Positions 18,168-25,396 of a stretch of DNA of 64,000 bases are shown here, in pieces. The stretch is from contig NZ_DF820425.1 in NCBI RefSeq assembly GCF_000617845.2, forward strand, positions 4,143,725 through 4,207,724, read 5' to 3'. Numbering within the stretch: the stretch's first letter is position 1; each line of letters starts with the position of its first letter. Source of the stretch: Bradyrhizobium sp. DOA9. Lineage in GTDB: Bacteria > Pseudomonadota > Alphaproteobacteria > Rhizobiales > Xanthobacteraceae. A program made the position numbers and the translations under genes. The notes below the pieces were generated by a model, which was not told the DNA's origin, did no database searches, and was given only the letters and a program-made list of their open reading frames with translations.

Positions 18168-19370
18168 TTAAACCGCCTCGACCAGCGCCATGCCTTCGCC
18201 GCGCCAGTGTCCGGCTCCCACCACCACGATCTGGGTGGGCGCGCCCTGCATTTCAATCTCGGTCCCCGTGGAATCATTCGGCGGGAACAGTGCGCCGCGC
18301 GAGATCGACAATGCGGCGAGGGCAATGCCGAGCGGAAATTGCGTTTCCATGGCGTGGCCGAACACCGTGCCGGTCGAGCGCACCGGAAAGTCGGCATGGC
18401 TCTTCAGGAAGGCGCGCTCGTCCGAGGTCGCGGGCTCCGCGCCGGTCGCTCCCGTAATGATCGCGCCCTTGCCCTCGCGCCTGGGCAGCTTGGCCCACAG
18501 CTTCTCGAGCGTCGCGGCCATGTCGCCGGGCTGCTTGCGTTTGGCGAGGTCTGCGACGACGCTCGACAGCTTCGCGAACGGCCTGGCGCCGCGCGCCTCC
18601 GCGTGGGCCTTCGACTCCAGCACCAGGAAGGCGCCGGCCGAGCCGAGCGCGAAGCCGGGATGGTCCTTGCGCGCCCAGACGGGCGCGAACTTGTCCTTCA
18701 GGTTGAAGTCGCCGAATTCGTAGAGGACGAGCAGATCCTTGCGTTCGCCATTGTGCGAGCCGCCGACCAGCGCGATGTCGCTTTCGCCCGAGGCGATGCG
18801 CGCGAGCGCGATGCGGGCGGCGTCGGCGCCGGCGACCTCCTCACCCATGAAGGTGCGCGAAGTGCCCCCCAGACCGTGCACGATGGCGATGTTGCCGGCG
18901 AGCAGATTGGAGAGCTGTGCCAGGAACAGCGTCGGCCTGAGATCGCTCATCAGCCGCTCGTTGAGGAAGCCCGGTGCGTTGGCGCCCTTGGCCTCGGCGG
19001 TGAGAATGCCGCTGTCGACGTTGATGTCGCGCTCGCCGCCGCCGGCGGCGACGACCATGTCGATCTTCGACAGGATGTCCTTGTTGCCTTTGATGCCGGC
19101 GGAATCGAGCGCAAGGCCGGCGGCATAGGTGCCGATGCGCTGCCAGGCTTCCATCTGGCGCTGGTCGCCCTTCTTGGGGATCTGGCTGTCGAAGGATACC
19201 GGCATCAAGGGATGCACGATGTAGGGCGCAAAGCCCTTCTCGTCGACATTGATGCGCTTCTCGGAAAGCGCGGCCCAGTTGGCCTCGAGGCCCTCGCCGA
19301 GCGAGGTGGCGAGTCCAATGCCGGTGATCCAGACTTCCGTCTGGCCGGGCTTCGAAGCAGTGTCAGTCAT
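18168..19370 (-). CDS. fabF2XL: Ketosynthase-like protein lacking the catalytic Cys (chain-length-factor-like)
   Basis: A 400-residue thiolase-fold protein collinear with FabF1XL but without its chemistry. In an ungapped alignment back from the shared GESDIAL/GETDAAL strand, the active-site Cys position is Glu178 (MGEEVAG). The first His loop (NAHGTATPEND) is replaced by ITGATGAEPATSDE. Only the last His (His339, TVFGHAM) remains. In actinomycete type II PKS, the Cys-less partner (usually Gln at this site) is the chain length factor. A non-condensing partner setting the C26-C28 length is therefore the favoured role here; this is inference. The start overlaps the fabZ stop by 4 bp, indicating translational coupling. 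Confidence 0.88.
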   Translation of the reverse strand: MTDTASKPGQTEVWITGIGLATSLGEGLEANWAALSEKRINVDEKGFAPYIVHPLMPVSFDSQIPKKGDQRQMEAWQRIGTYAAGLALDSAGIKGNKDILSKIDMVVAAGGGERDINVDSGILTAEAKGANAPGFLNERLMSDLRPTLFLAQLSNLLAGNIAIVHGLGGTSRTFMGEEVAGADAARIALARIASGESDIALVGGSHNGERKDLLVLYEFGDFNLKDKFAPVWARKDHPGFALGSAGAFLVLESKAHAEARGARPFAKLSSVVADLAKRKQPGDMAATLEKLWAKLPRREGKGAIITGATGAEPATSDERAFLKSHADFPVRSTGTVFGHAMETQFPLGIALAALSISRGALFPPNDSTGTEIEMQGAPTQIVVVGAGHWRGEGMALVEAV

Positions 19371-19837
19371 GGCGATACGACCTGTTGCGGAAAGCCGACG
19401 CGCTCGGCGACCTTCGCCATGTATCCGCGCATATCCGCATTGGGGAAGGGAATCAGCGTGAAGGTCAGCGCCGCATTCGCGCGCAGCTTGCCGCCGACCC
19501 GGATCTTGGCCTCGGTCATGGCATAACCGGAGCCTTCATGGGCGAGGCTCGCCTCGATGCTCATGAGTTCGCCCGGGAAGACCGAGCCGCGGACCTTGGC
19601 CTCCTTGACGGCGGCCAGGATCGGCATGCGTTCGAACTTGAACACGCCGAGTTGAAGCCAGCCCGAGGCCTGCGCCATCGATTCGATCAGGAGCACGCCG
19701 GGCATCAGGGGATAGCCCGGGAAGTGCCCTTCGAAGATGGTGCTTTCCTGCGGCACCTGTGCTTCGACGACGATCGTCTTCTCGTCGACCTTGAGGTCGA
19801 CGATGCGATCGATCATGTGGAAGTATTCGAGTTGCAT
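19367..19837 (-). CDS. fabZXL: 3-hydroxyacyl-ACP dehydratase of the VLCFA operon
   Basis: A 156-residue hot-dog-fold dehydratase with catalytic His38 in GHFPGYPLMPG and Glu52 in LIESMAQ, as in FabZ. It removes water from 3-hydroxyacyl-AcpXL during chain elongation. The ATG at 19837 is used; a longer frame upstream would overlap acpXL and adds a non-homologous leader. It lies 10 bp after acpXL and overlaps the next gene by 4 bp. Confidence 0.9.
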   Translation of the reverse strand: MQLEYFHMIDRIVDLKVDEKTIVVEAQVPQESTIFEGHFPGYPLMPGVLLIESMAQASGWLQLGVFKFERMPILAAVKEAKVRGSVFPGELMSIEASLAHEGSGYAMTEAKIRVGGKLRANAALTFTLIPFPNADMRGYMAKVAERVGFPQQVVSP

Positions 19838-19847
19838 GACTGCGCCC

Positions 19848-20135
19848 TTAGGCGCTCGCGCCCTTGGCCGCAACCAGTTCGTCGATGCGGGCGCACAGAT
19901 TCTTCAGCACGAAATATTGCTCGGTGGTCGCCTTGCCGTCGTTGACCTCCTGAGTCCACTTCTCCAGCGGCAGCTTGATGCCGAACTGCTTGTCGATCGC
20001 GAAGGCGATATCGAGGAAATCGAGGCTGTCGATGCCGAGGTCATCGATGGCATGGCTATCCGGCGTGATCGTGTCGCGCGGGATGTCGCAGGTTTCAGCG
20101 ATGATCGTGGCGACCTGATCGAATGTGGAGGACAT
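19848..20135 (-). CDS. acpXL: Acyl carrier protein AcpXL
   Basis: A 95-residue acyl carrier protein. The phosphopantetheine attachment serine is Ser37 in DDLGIDSLDFLD, and the length, longer than the 78 residues of AcpP, fits the AcpXL type that carries the 27-hydroxyoctacosanoate-class acyl chain for lipid A. First gene of the operon, so the promoter should lie within 20136-20369. A GTG codon directly precedes the chosen ATG and is an alternative start. Confidence 0.92.
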   Translation of the reverse strand: MSSTFDQVATIIAETCDIPRDTITPDSHAIDDLGIDSLDFLDIAFAIDKQFGIKLPLEKWTQEVNDGKATTEQYFVLKNLCARIDELVAAKGASA

Positions 20136-20369
20136 CACTAAGCCTTTGATATATTGCAGGTATTTGTCAGATTGCCCAGAGTGGCACGGTGGCTGGGCAT
20201 CGCGCCCCTGATGATGCCCTCAAACCCCCCTCTGGCCGGGTCGAAAGCCCGTATATCGGAGCGCCGCCCTGAGTTCAATGGAGCCGGCCAAGGCCCGGGG
20301 CACAGCAACGGACAGGGCTGGGGATGCCGGTCGGGACCCTTCCGCCGCGAGGTCCGTGCCGAGCCGGTC

Positions 20370-20711
20370 CTAGATATGCGGTGTCGTGATCTTGACGCAG
20401 TCGCGGCGGCCCATCAGCACGCAATCCTGGGTCCGGCGGAGGTCGGCGATGCTGACCGCGAGCCAGATACCGATCGCCGTCAGCGCGATGGTGAAGGCCA
20501 GCGCCGCGATATTGGCCAGCATGCGCTGGCGGAAATTATCGGGCTCGGCGCGCGGCTGCTCGTAGCGGGACAGGTCCAGCCGTTCGGGCGTGGCGCGCTG
20601 CGGTTGCATGGTGCCATTGCCGCGCTGGACCCCCGGGGAGGGCGGGGTGCGCGGCCTGAACTGGAGCACCCGGTGCTCCTCATCAGAGCTTATGGGCCGC
20701 TGGTTGTTCAT
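20370..20711 (-). CDS. Small single-pass membrane protein, function unknown
   Basis: A 113-residue protein. The first 65 residues are polar and Pro/Arg/Gln rich; one strong transmembrane helix follows (IAALAFTIALTAIGIWLAV), and a short tail contains two Cys (QDCVLMGRRDC). The ATG at 20711 is favoured; an in-frame ATG at 20750 would add 13 residues. It is oriented with the acpXL operon but ahead of it, with a 234-bp gap, so it is probably a separate unit. I do not recognise a family. Confidence 0.6.
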   Translation of the reverse strand: MNNQRPISSDEEHRVLQFRPRTPPSPGVQRGNGTMQPQRATPERLDLSRYEQPRAEPDNFRQRMLANIAALAFTIALTAIGIWLAVSIADLRRTQDCVLMGRRDCVKITTPHI

Positions 20712-21036
20712 GGGGCGGGGATCACTCCGAAGCAGTGATTTAGATAGCATAGGTGATGCACGCGTTGCAGTAAATCTTCGCAATTGCAGGGTGCATTTAT
20801 GCGTTCGTACTATTGGCGCATGGGCCGATGTGCCGCGATCCGGGAGCGGGCTGTCGTGTCCGTGGCGCGCGTTGCGCCGCAACGCGGCCATAGCGACAGC
20901 CATTGGGACGTCTTTTTTACCGGCCGGCATCGACTTGTGATCTGGGCGTGCTCCGAACGGTTTTTGCCGCCGCGGAGCCCATGGCATAGTCGCGGGAACC
21001 GAACCGTCAGTTGCATCCATGCGAGGGACTTCGATC
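20712..21036. other. Intergenic region, divergent promoter area
   Basis: A 325-bp stretch between two divergent genes. It is partly AT-richer than its surroundings (20740-20815). No RNA gene, terminator or recognisable operator was seen; it presumably holds both promoters. Confidence 0.4.
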
Positions 21037-21666
21037 ATGACCACGACCAACGCGCGCGAGCCGAGGGTGCATCCGGTTCCGATCCTGTCGCTCCGGCCGA
21101 CGCAGATGACGGTCGGCATGCGCGAGGTCAAGGAGAAGCGGAAGCGCTGGCGCGAGCATGGCAAGAAGAAGCAGGCGGATCTGCTCGGCAAGCACATGAT
21201 CCCCGTCGTTTACGGCCCCGACGCGCGCTATTACGTGATCGACCATCATCACCTCGGCCGCGCGCTGCACGACGAAGGCGTCAAGGAGGTGCTGGTGACC
21301 ATCGTCGGTGATCTCAGGATGGTGGAGCGCGAGGCCTTCTGGGGCGTCATGGACAACAAGCGCTGGGTCTATCCTTACGACGCCAAGGGCGAGCGGCGGT
21401 CGTTTCGCGACCTGCCCAAATCGGTCGCCGATCTCAAGGACGATCCCTTCCGCAGCCTTGCCGGTGAATTGCGCCGCATGGGCGGCTTCGCCAAGGACAC
21501 CACGCCGTTCTCCGAATTCCTGTGGGCCGACTTCCTGCGCCGGCAGGTCTCGCGCAAGGCGGTGGAGGCCGATTTCGACAAGGCGCTGGAGAAGGCGATG
21601 GCCGCGGCGAGAAGCAGGAATGCGATCTATCTTCCCGGCTGGTGCGGCCCGGCGGACGACGACTGA
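21037..21666 (+). CDS. ParB-like nuclease-superfamily protein
   Basis: A 209-residue protein of the putative ParB-like nuclease family (ParBc_2 type). It has the opening VHPVPILSLRPTQMTVGMREV, the central YYVIDHHHLGRAL that matches the ParB/Srx core, then a family-specific C-terminal half (FWGVMDNKRWVYPYD). It is not the partition ParB: no helix-turn-helix or ParA neighbour is present. The ATG at 21037 follows an upstream in-frame ATG at 21019; either could serve. Function beyond the fold is unknown. Confidence 0.75.
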   Translation: MTTTNAREPRVHPVPILSLRPTQMTVGMREVKEKRKRWREHGKKKQADLLGKHMIPVVYGPDARYYVIDHHHLGRALHDEGVKEVLVTIVGDLRMVEREAFWGVMDNKRWVYPYDAKGERRSFRDLPKSVADLKDDPFRSLAGELRRMGGFAKDTTPFSEFLWADFLRRQVSRKAVEADFDKALEKAMAAARSRNAIYLPGWCGPADDD

Positions 21667-21677
21667 GAGTATTTGCG

Positions 21678-21833
21678 TCAGTCGCGCTGGAAAATCCTGG
21701 CGCCCGGGTAGGCGCGGCGGGCGTAAGTGATCACCAGCGCGCGGTCCTGGGTGTCCAGGAACGGCGTTCGGATCTGGCACGATCCGACGATGAGGTGCCA
21801 CAGGCCATTGAGCTTCTGGATCACGATCTTCAT
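21678..21833 (-). CDS. Hypothetical 51-residue basic protein
   Basis: An ATG-to-TGA frame of 51 codons, MKIVIQKLNGLWHLIVGS at the start and GARIFQRD at the end. It converges on the ParB-like gene with an 11-bp gap. The sequence is well formed (mixed hydrophobic and basic residues, no low complexity), and codon third positions are mostly G or C like those of neighbouring genes. No family recognised; it may be a small beta-strand protein. Confidence 0.45.
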   Translation of the reverse strand: MKIVIQKLNGLWHLIVGSCQIRTPFLDTQDRALVITYARRAYPGARIFQRD

Positions 21834-22096
21834 TTACGTCGTCCTCGATGACTCCCATTCCAGCGAATGTTGCTCGTCGCCGAAGTGCCTGGGATCGCGG
21901 TCGCGGGTACGAAACTCCCAACACGGCCGGCGCTGCAAAACACGTCGACCTTAGTTAGTTGGTTACGGAATGCCGCAAGATAAGCCGGATCTCATCACAG
22001 CTGCTTGAGCGAAATCAATTTCCGTGCCCACGAAACCGTCCTGAAACAGAGCCGTCCCATCTCTATGGAGTAGTCGAGCTCATACAGGAGGCGAAC

Positions 22097-22240
22097 ATGC
22101 GCCGTCTGGCTTTCGTAGTTGCCTTGCTCGCGGTTGCTTCGGCGGGAATCTCGGCGTCCTTTGCCGCAGTTCACCATGCCAAGTCGTTGACGTTCGCGGA
22201 GCGCTTTGCTCCGGCGCTCGAGTTGATGGCAAAGCGCTAG
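22097..22240 (+). CDS. Small secreted protein, 47 residues
   Basis: A short frame with an excellent ribosome site (AGGAGG, 5 bp before the ATG). The product has a typical signal sequence (MRRLAFVVALLAVASAGISASFAA) and a mature part of only about 23 residues ending ALELMAKR. Probably exported or a small membrane peptide. No family recognised. Confidence 0.55.
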   Translation: MRRLAFVVALLAVASAGISASFAAVHHAKSLTFAERFAPALELMAKR

Positions 22241-22473
22241 CCGCATACGCCACGCAGCCGAGCGCGATGCAGCGGCTGCTCGCTCCAAGGCGGACATCAC
22301 GTCGCACCTGCCGAGCGATGATGGTCGGGTGGGCTTGACCTGTCGCAAACCTGCCTTGCCCTGACCGGCTAAGCTCTGCCCTGCATGGTTGCAGAGACAG
22401 CGTTGTGCCCCGATGCCAAGGGCCCCGGGCTCCAAGTCATGCAGAGCTTCATGCAGATCTTGGAGGCATGGCC

Positions 22474-22641
22474 ATGAGCATCATCTTTCGCATTCTGTTT
22501 GTCCTCGCCGGTGCGATCACGGCGCTGTTCGTCGCGCGTGACGCGCTGAACTTCACCATCATCCAGACTTTCGTCGCCGTCCTGCTCGTCACCGCAATCA
22601 TCGGTGCCGGCGCCCTCTGGAGCTTGCGGCAAAAGTCGTGA
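22474..22641 (+). CDS. Two-helix membrane microprotein coupled to the P-type ATPase
   Basis: A 55-residue protein consisting of two hydrophobic helices (FRILFVLAGAITALFV and FVAVLLVTAIIGAGALW) joined by a short polar loop, with a basic tail. The ATG at 22474 has GGAGG 7 bp ahead; another ATG at 22468 is too close to that site. The stop overlaps the GTG start of the ATPase gene by 4 bp, so translation is coupled. By position it could be an accessory or regulatory subunit of the pump; that is inference. Confidence 0.6.
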   Translation: MSIIFRILFVLAGAITALFVARDALNFTIIQTFVAVLLVTAIIGAGALWSLRQKS

Positions 22642-25187
22642 GCGAGGTGCAACGCGGACGCGCGGGCGGCCTGAGCGAGACCGAGGCCCGGGCGAGGCTC
22701 GCGGCAGACGGCCCCAACGAATTGCCTCGGCCGGAACGGCGCAGTCCCCTGCGCATCGTGGTGGACGTGCTGCGCGAGCCGATGCTGCTGCTGCTGCTTT
22801 GCGGCGGGCTGATCTATCTCGTGCTCGGCGATCTCAAGGAGGCGCTGATCCTGCTGGCGTTCGGAGCGATGTCCATCGTGATCACGGTGGTGCAGGAAAC
22901 CCGGACCGAGCGCGTGCTGGAAGCCCTGCGTGACCTGACCAGCCCGCGGGCGCTGGTGGTGCGCGACGGTGCGCGTCGGCGAATTGCCGGCCGCGAGGTC
23001 GTGCAGGGCGACCTTCTCGTCCTCGGCGAAGGCGATCGTGTCCCCGCCGACGCCGCGCTCGTCGAAGCGCGGGATCTGCAGGTCGACGAGTCCCTGCTGA
23101 CCGGGGAGTCGATGCCCGTCCGCAAGAAGACCTCCGACAATATCGGTGCGGCCGGTCACCGGCCCGGCGGCGAGGATCAGCCATTCGTGTATTCCGGTTC
23201 GCTGGTCGTGCGCGGCGAGGGGCTGGCGCTGGTCGAGGCCACCGGGCCGCGCAGCGAGATCGGGAAGATCGGGCTGTCGCTTCGCGGCCTGCAGGCCGAG
23301 CCGCCGCGGCTTCAGCAGCAGACCGCAAGGCTGGTGCGGCTCTGCTTTCTCGGCGGCGCCATCGTCAGCCTGGCCGCGATTGTGCTCTACGGCGTCTCGC
23401 GCGGCGACTGGCTGCAGGCGCTGCTGGCAGGCGTCGCCATCGGCATGTCGATGCTTCCGGAAGAATTCGGCGTCGTGCTCACGGTGTTCATGGCCATGGG
23501 CGCGTGGCGGATTTCGCAGGCTCGCGTCCTGACGCGGCGAGCCGCCGCCATCGAGGTGCTCGGCTCAGCGACAGTCTTGTGCACCGACAAGACCGGAACG
23601 CTGACGCAGAACCAGATGTCGGTCGCCGAGCTGCGCCTGCTCGACGGGGCGCGCCTGCGTGCGCAGGCGGCCGGGCCGGATCGCATCGGCACCGAATTCG
23701 CCGAGCTGGCGCGCTGCGGCGCGCTGGCAAGCTCTCCGGAGCCGTTCGATCCGATGGAGAAGGCGCTACACGCGTTCGCGCGTGATGTCCTGCGGGACGA
23801 CGCGATGGATGGCGGGCAGACGCTGGTGCGCACCTATGGTCTGCGCCCCGAGCTGCTCGCCATGACTCAGGTTTGGCGGACATCCGCAGCGGCGGAGCTC
23901 GTCGCATGCGCCAAGGGCGCGCCGGAAGCGATTGCGCGCCTGTGCAGGCTGGACGAGGCCGATCGACAGGCCGTGCAAGCCGCCGTCGGGGCCATGGCGA
24001 AGGACGGTCTTCGCGTGCTGGGGGTGGCGGTTGCCGCGTGCGATGACGCTGCACTGCCGGCATCCCAGGAGGCTTTCGTCTTTCGCTTCGTTGGCCTGGT
24101 CGGGCTTGCCGATCCGTTGCGGCCTCATGTTCCGGAGGCAGTTCGCGAGTGCCGTTCGGCCGGCATCCGGGTCATCATGATCACGGGCGACTATCCGGCG
24201 ACCGCCATGGCGATCGCCGGGCAGGCCGGGCTCGACGTCAATGAGGTCGTGACCGGGGAGCAGGTCAAGCTCGCTGATGACACCGAGCTCGAGGCGCTCG
24301 TCAGGAAGGTGAATGTCTTCGCGCGGGTTCTGCCGGAGCAGAAGCTGCGGATCGTCCAGGCGCTGAAGCGCGGCGGCGAGATCGTCGCGATGACGGGCGA
24401 CGGCGTCAACGACGCGCCGTCGCTGAAGGCCGCCCATATCGGAATCGCGATGGGCGGCCGCGGCACCGACGTCGCCCGCGAGGCATCCGCGATCGTCCTG
24501 CTCGACGACGATTTCAGCTCCATCGTCGCATCCATCCGACTCGGACGCCGGATCTACGACAATCTGCGCAAGGCCATGGCCTTCATCTTCGCCGTCCACG
24601 TGCCGATCGCGGGTCTTGCGCTGCTTCCCCTGGTGTTCGGGCTGCCGCTGGTGCTCGGGCCGGTGCACATCGCCTTTCTGGAGCTGATCATCGATCCCGT
24701 CTGCTCGCTGGTGTTCGAGGCCGAGCGCGAGGAGCGCGACGTCATGAAGCGTCCGCCGCGGCGTGCCGACGCGGAGCTGTTCTCGTGGCCCCTGATCGCC
24801 TGGAGCGTCCTGCAGGGCGCCATGGCCTTCGCCCTGATCGCGGTGATCTTCCTCGCAGCGCTTCGTTCCGGAATTCCGCCCGATGAGGCTCGCACCCTCG
24901 CATTCATTGCGCTCGTCGTCTGCGTCCTCGCGCTGGTGCTGGTCAACCGATCCTTCAGCGCATCCTTTCTGTCTGCCTTCTTCCGTCCGAACGCGGCATT
25001 GCTCTGGATATTCCTCGCGATCGCGCTCGTTCTCGCCACAGCGCTGTTCTGGCCGCCGGCTTCCGGTCTGTTTCGCTTCGGCCCCCTGCATCTCGACGAT
25101 TTGATGATCACGCTCGGCGCGGGACTATTGGTGCTCACGGCGCTCGAACTGCTGAAGCCGCTTTGGGGCCGGCGGTTGCGATTCTAG
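22638..25187 (+). CDS. P-type cation-transporting ATPase of unassigned specificity
   Basis: An 849-residue P-type ATPase of the P2 type, without heavy-metal-binding N-terminal domains. The actuator TGES is at 155-158, the phosphorylated Asp is Asp317 in TDKTGTLTQNQ, and the hinge GDGVNDAPSLKAA is present. Ten membrane helices are likely. The ion-site helix M4 carries PEEF (274-277), not the PEGL of Ca2+ pumps or CPC of Cu pumps; M6 has LELIIDPVCSLVFE. The transported ion therefore cannot be named. Translation starts at a GTG overlapping the preceding 55-residue gene. Confidence 0.88.
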   Translation: MSEVQRGRAGGLSETEARARLAADGPNELPRPERRSPLRIVVDVLREPMLLLLLCGGLIYLVLGDLKEALILLAFGAMSIVITVVQETRTERVLEALRDLTSPRALVVRDGARRRIAGREVVQGDLLVLGEGDRVPADAALVEARDLQVDESLLTGESMPVRKKTSDNIGAAGHRPGGEDQPFVYSGSLVVRGEGLALVEATGPRSEIGKIGLSLRGLQAEPPRLQQQTARLVRLCFLGGAIVSLAAIVLYGVSRGDWLQALLAGVAIGMSMLPEEFGVVLTVFMAMGAWRISQARVLTRRAAAIEVLGSATVLCTDKTGTLTQNQMSVAELRLLDGARLRAQAAGPDRIGTEFAELARCGALASSPEPFDPMEKALHAFARDVLRDDAMDGGQTLVRTYGLRPELLAMTQVWRTSAAAELVACAKGAPEAIARLCRLDEADRQAVQAAVGAMAKDGLRVLGVAVAACDDAALPASQEAFVFRFVGLVGLADPLRPHVPEAVRECRSAGIRVIMITGDYPATAMAIAGQAGLDVNEVVTGEQVKLADDTELEALVRKVNVFARVLPEQKLRIVQALKRGGEIVAMTGDGVNDAPSLKAAHIGIAMGGRGTDVAREASAIVLLDDDFSSIVASIRLGRRIYDNLRKAMAFIFAVHVPIAGLALLPLVFGLPLVLGPVHIAFLELIIDPVCSLVFEAEREERDVMKRPPRRADAELFSWPLIAWSVLQGAMAFALIAVIFLAALRSGIPPDEARTLAFIALVVCVLALVLVNRSFSASFLSAFFRPNAALLWIFLAIALVLATALFWPPASGLFRFGPLHLDDLMITLGAGLLVLTALELLKPLWGRRLRF

Positions 25188-25396
25188 ATCGTGCTGTGGC
25201 AGCTCGACCATGCGCCGAGCGCGACGAGTCTCTATCCGGAATTCATGCAGGCCACGGAAGACGCGTGCGAGATGCCGACGGCATTTCATTAGAACGGATC
25301 CAGTCTACATAGATTCTACGACACGAACGCCCAAAAGACTTTGATTGTGCGTTCGGTGTCTCTGCATGGTCGGTCCCGCAAGTTCGGGGACTGGGA

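Noticed and set aside
25188..25396. Fur, Irr or ICE-type iron box and a 33-codon frame starting near 25193 upstream of the TonB receptor
   Set aside because: TTAGAA and ATTCTA are present but too far apart for an ICE box, and the mini-frame has no ribosome site or similarity that I recognise.
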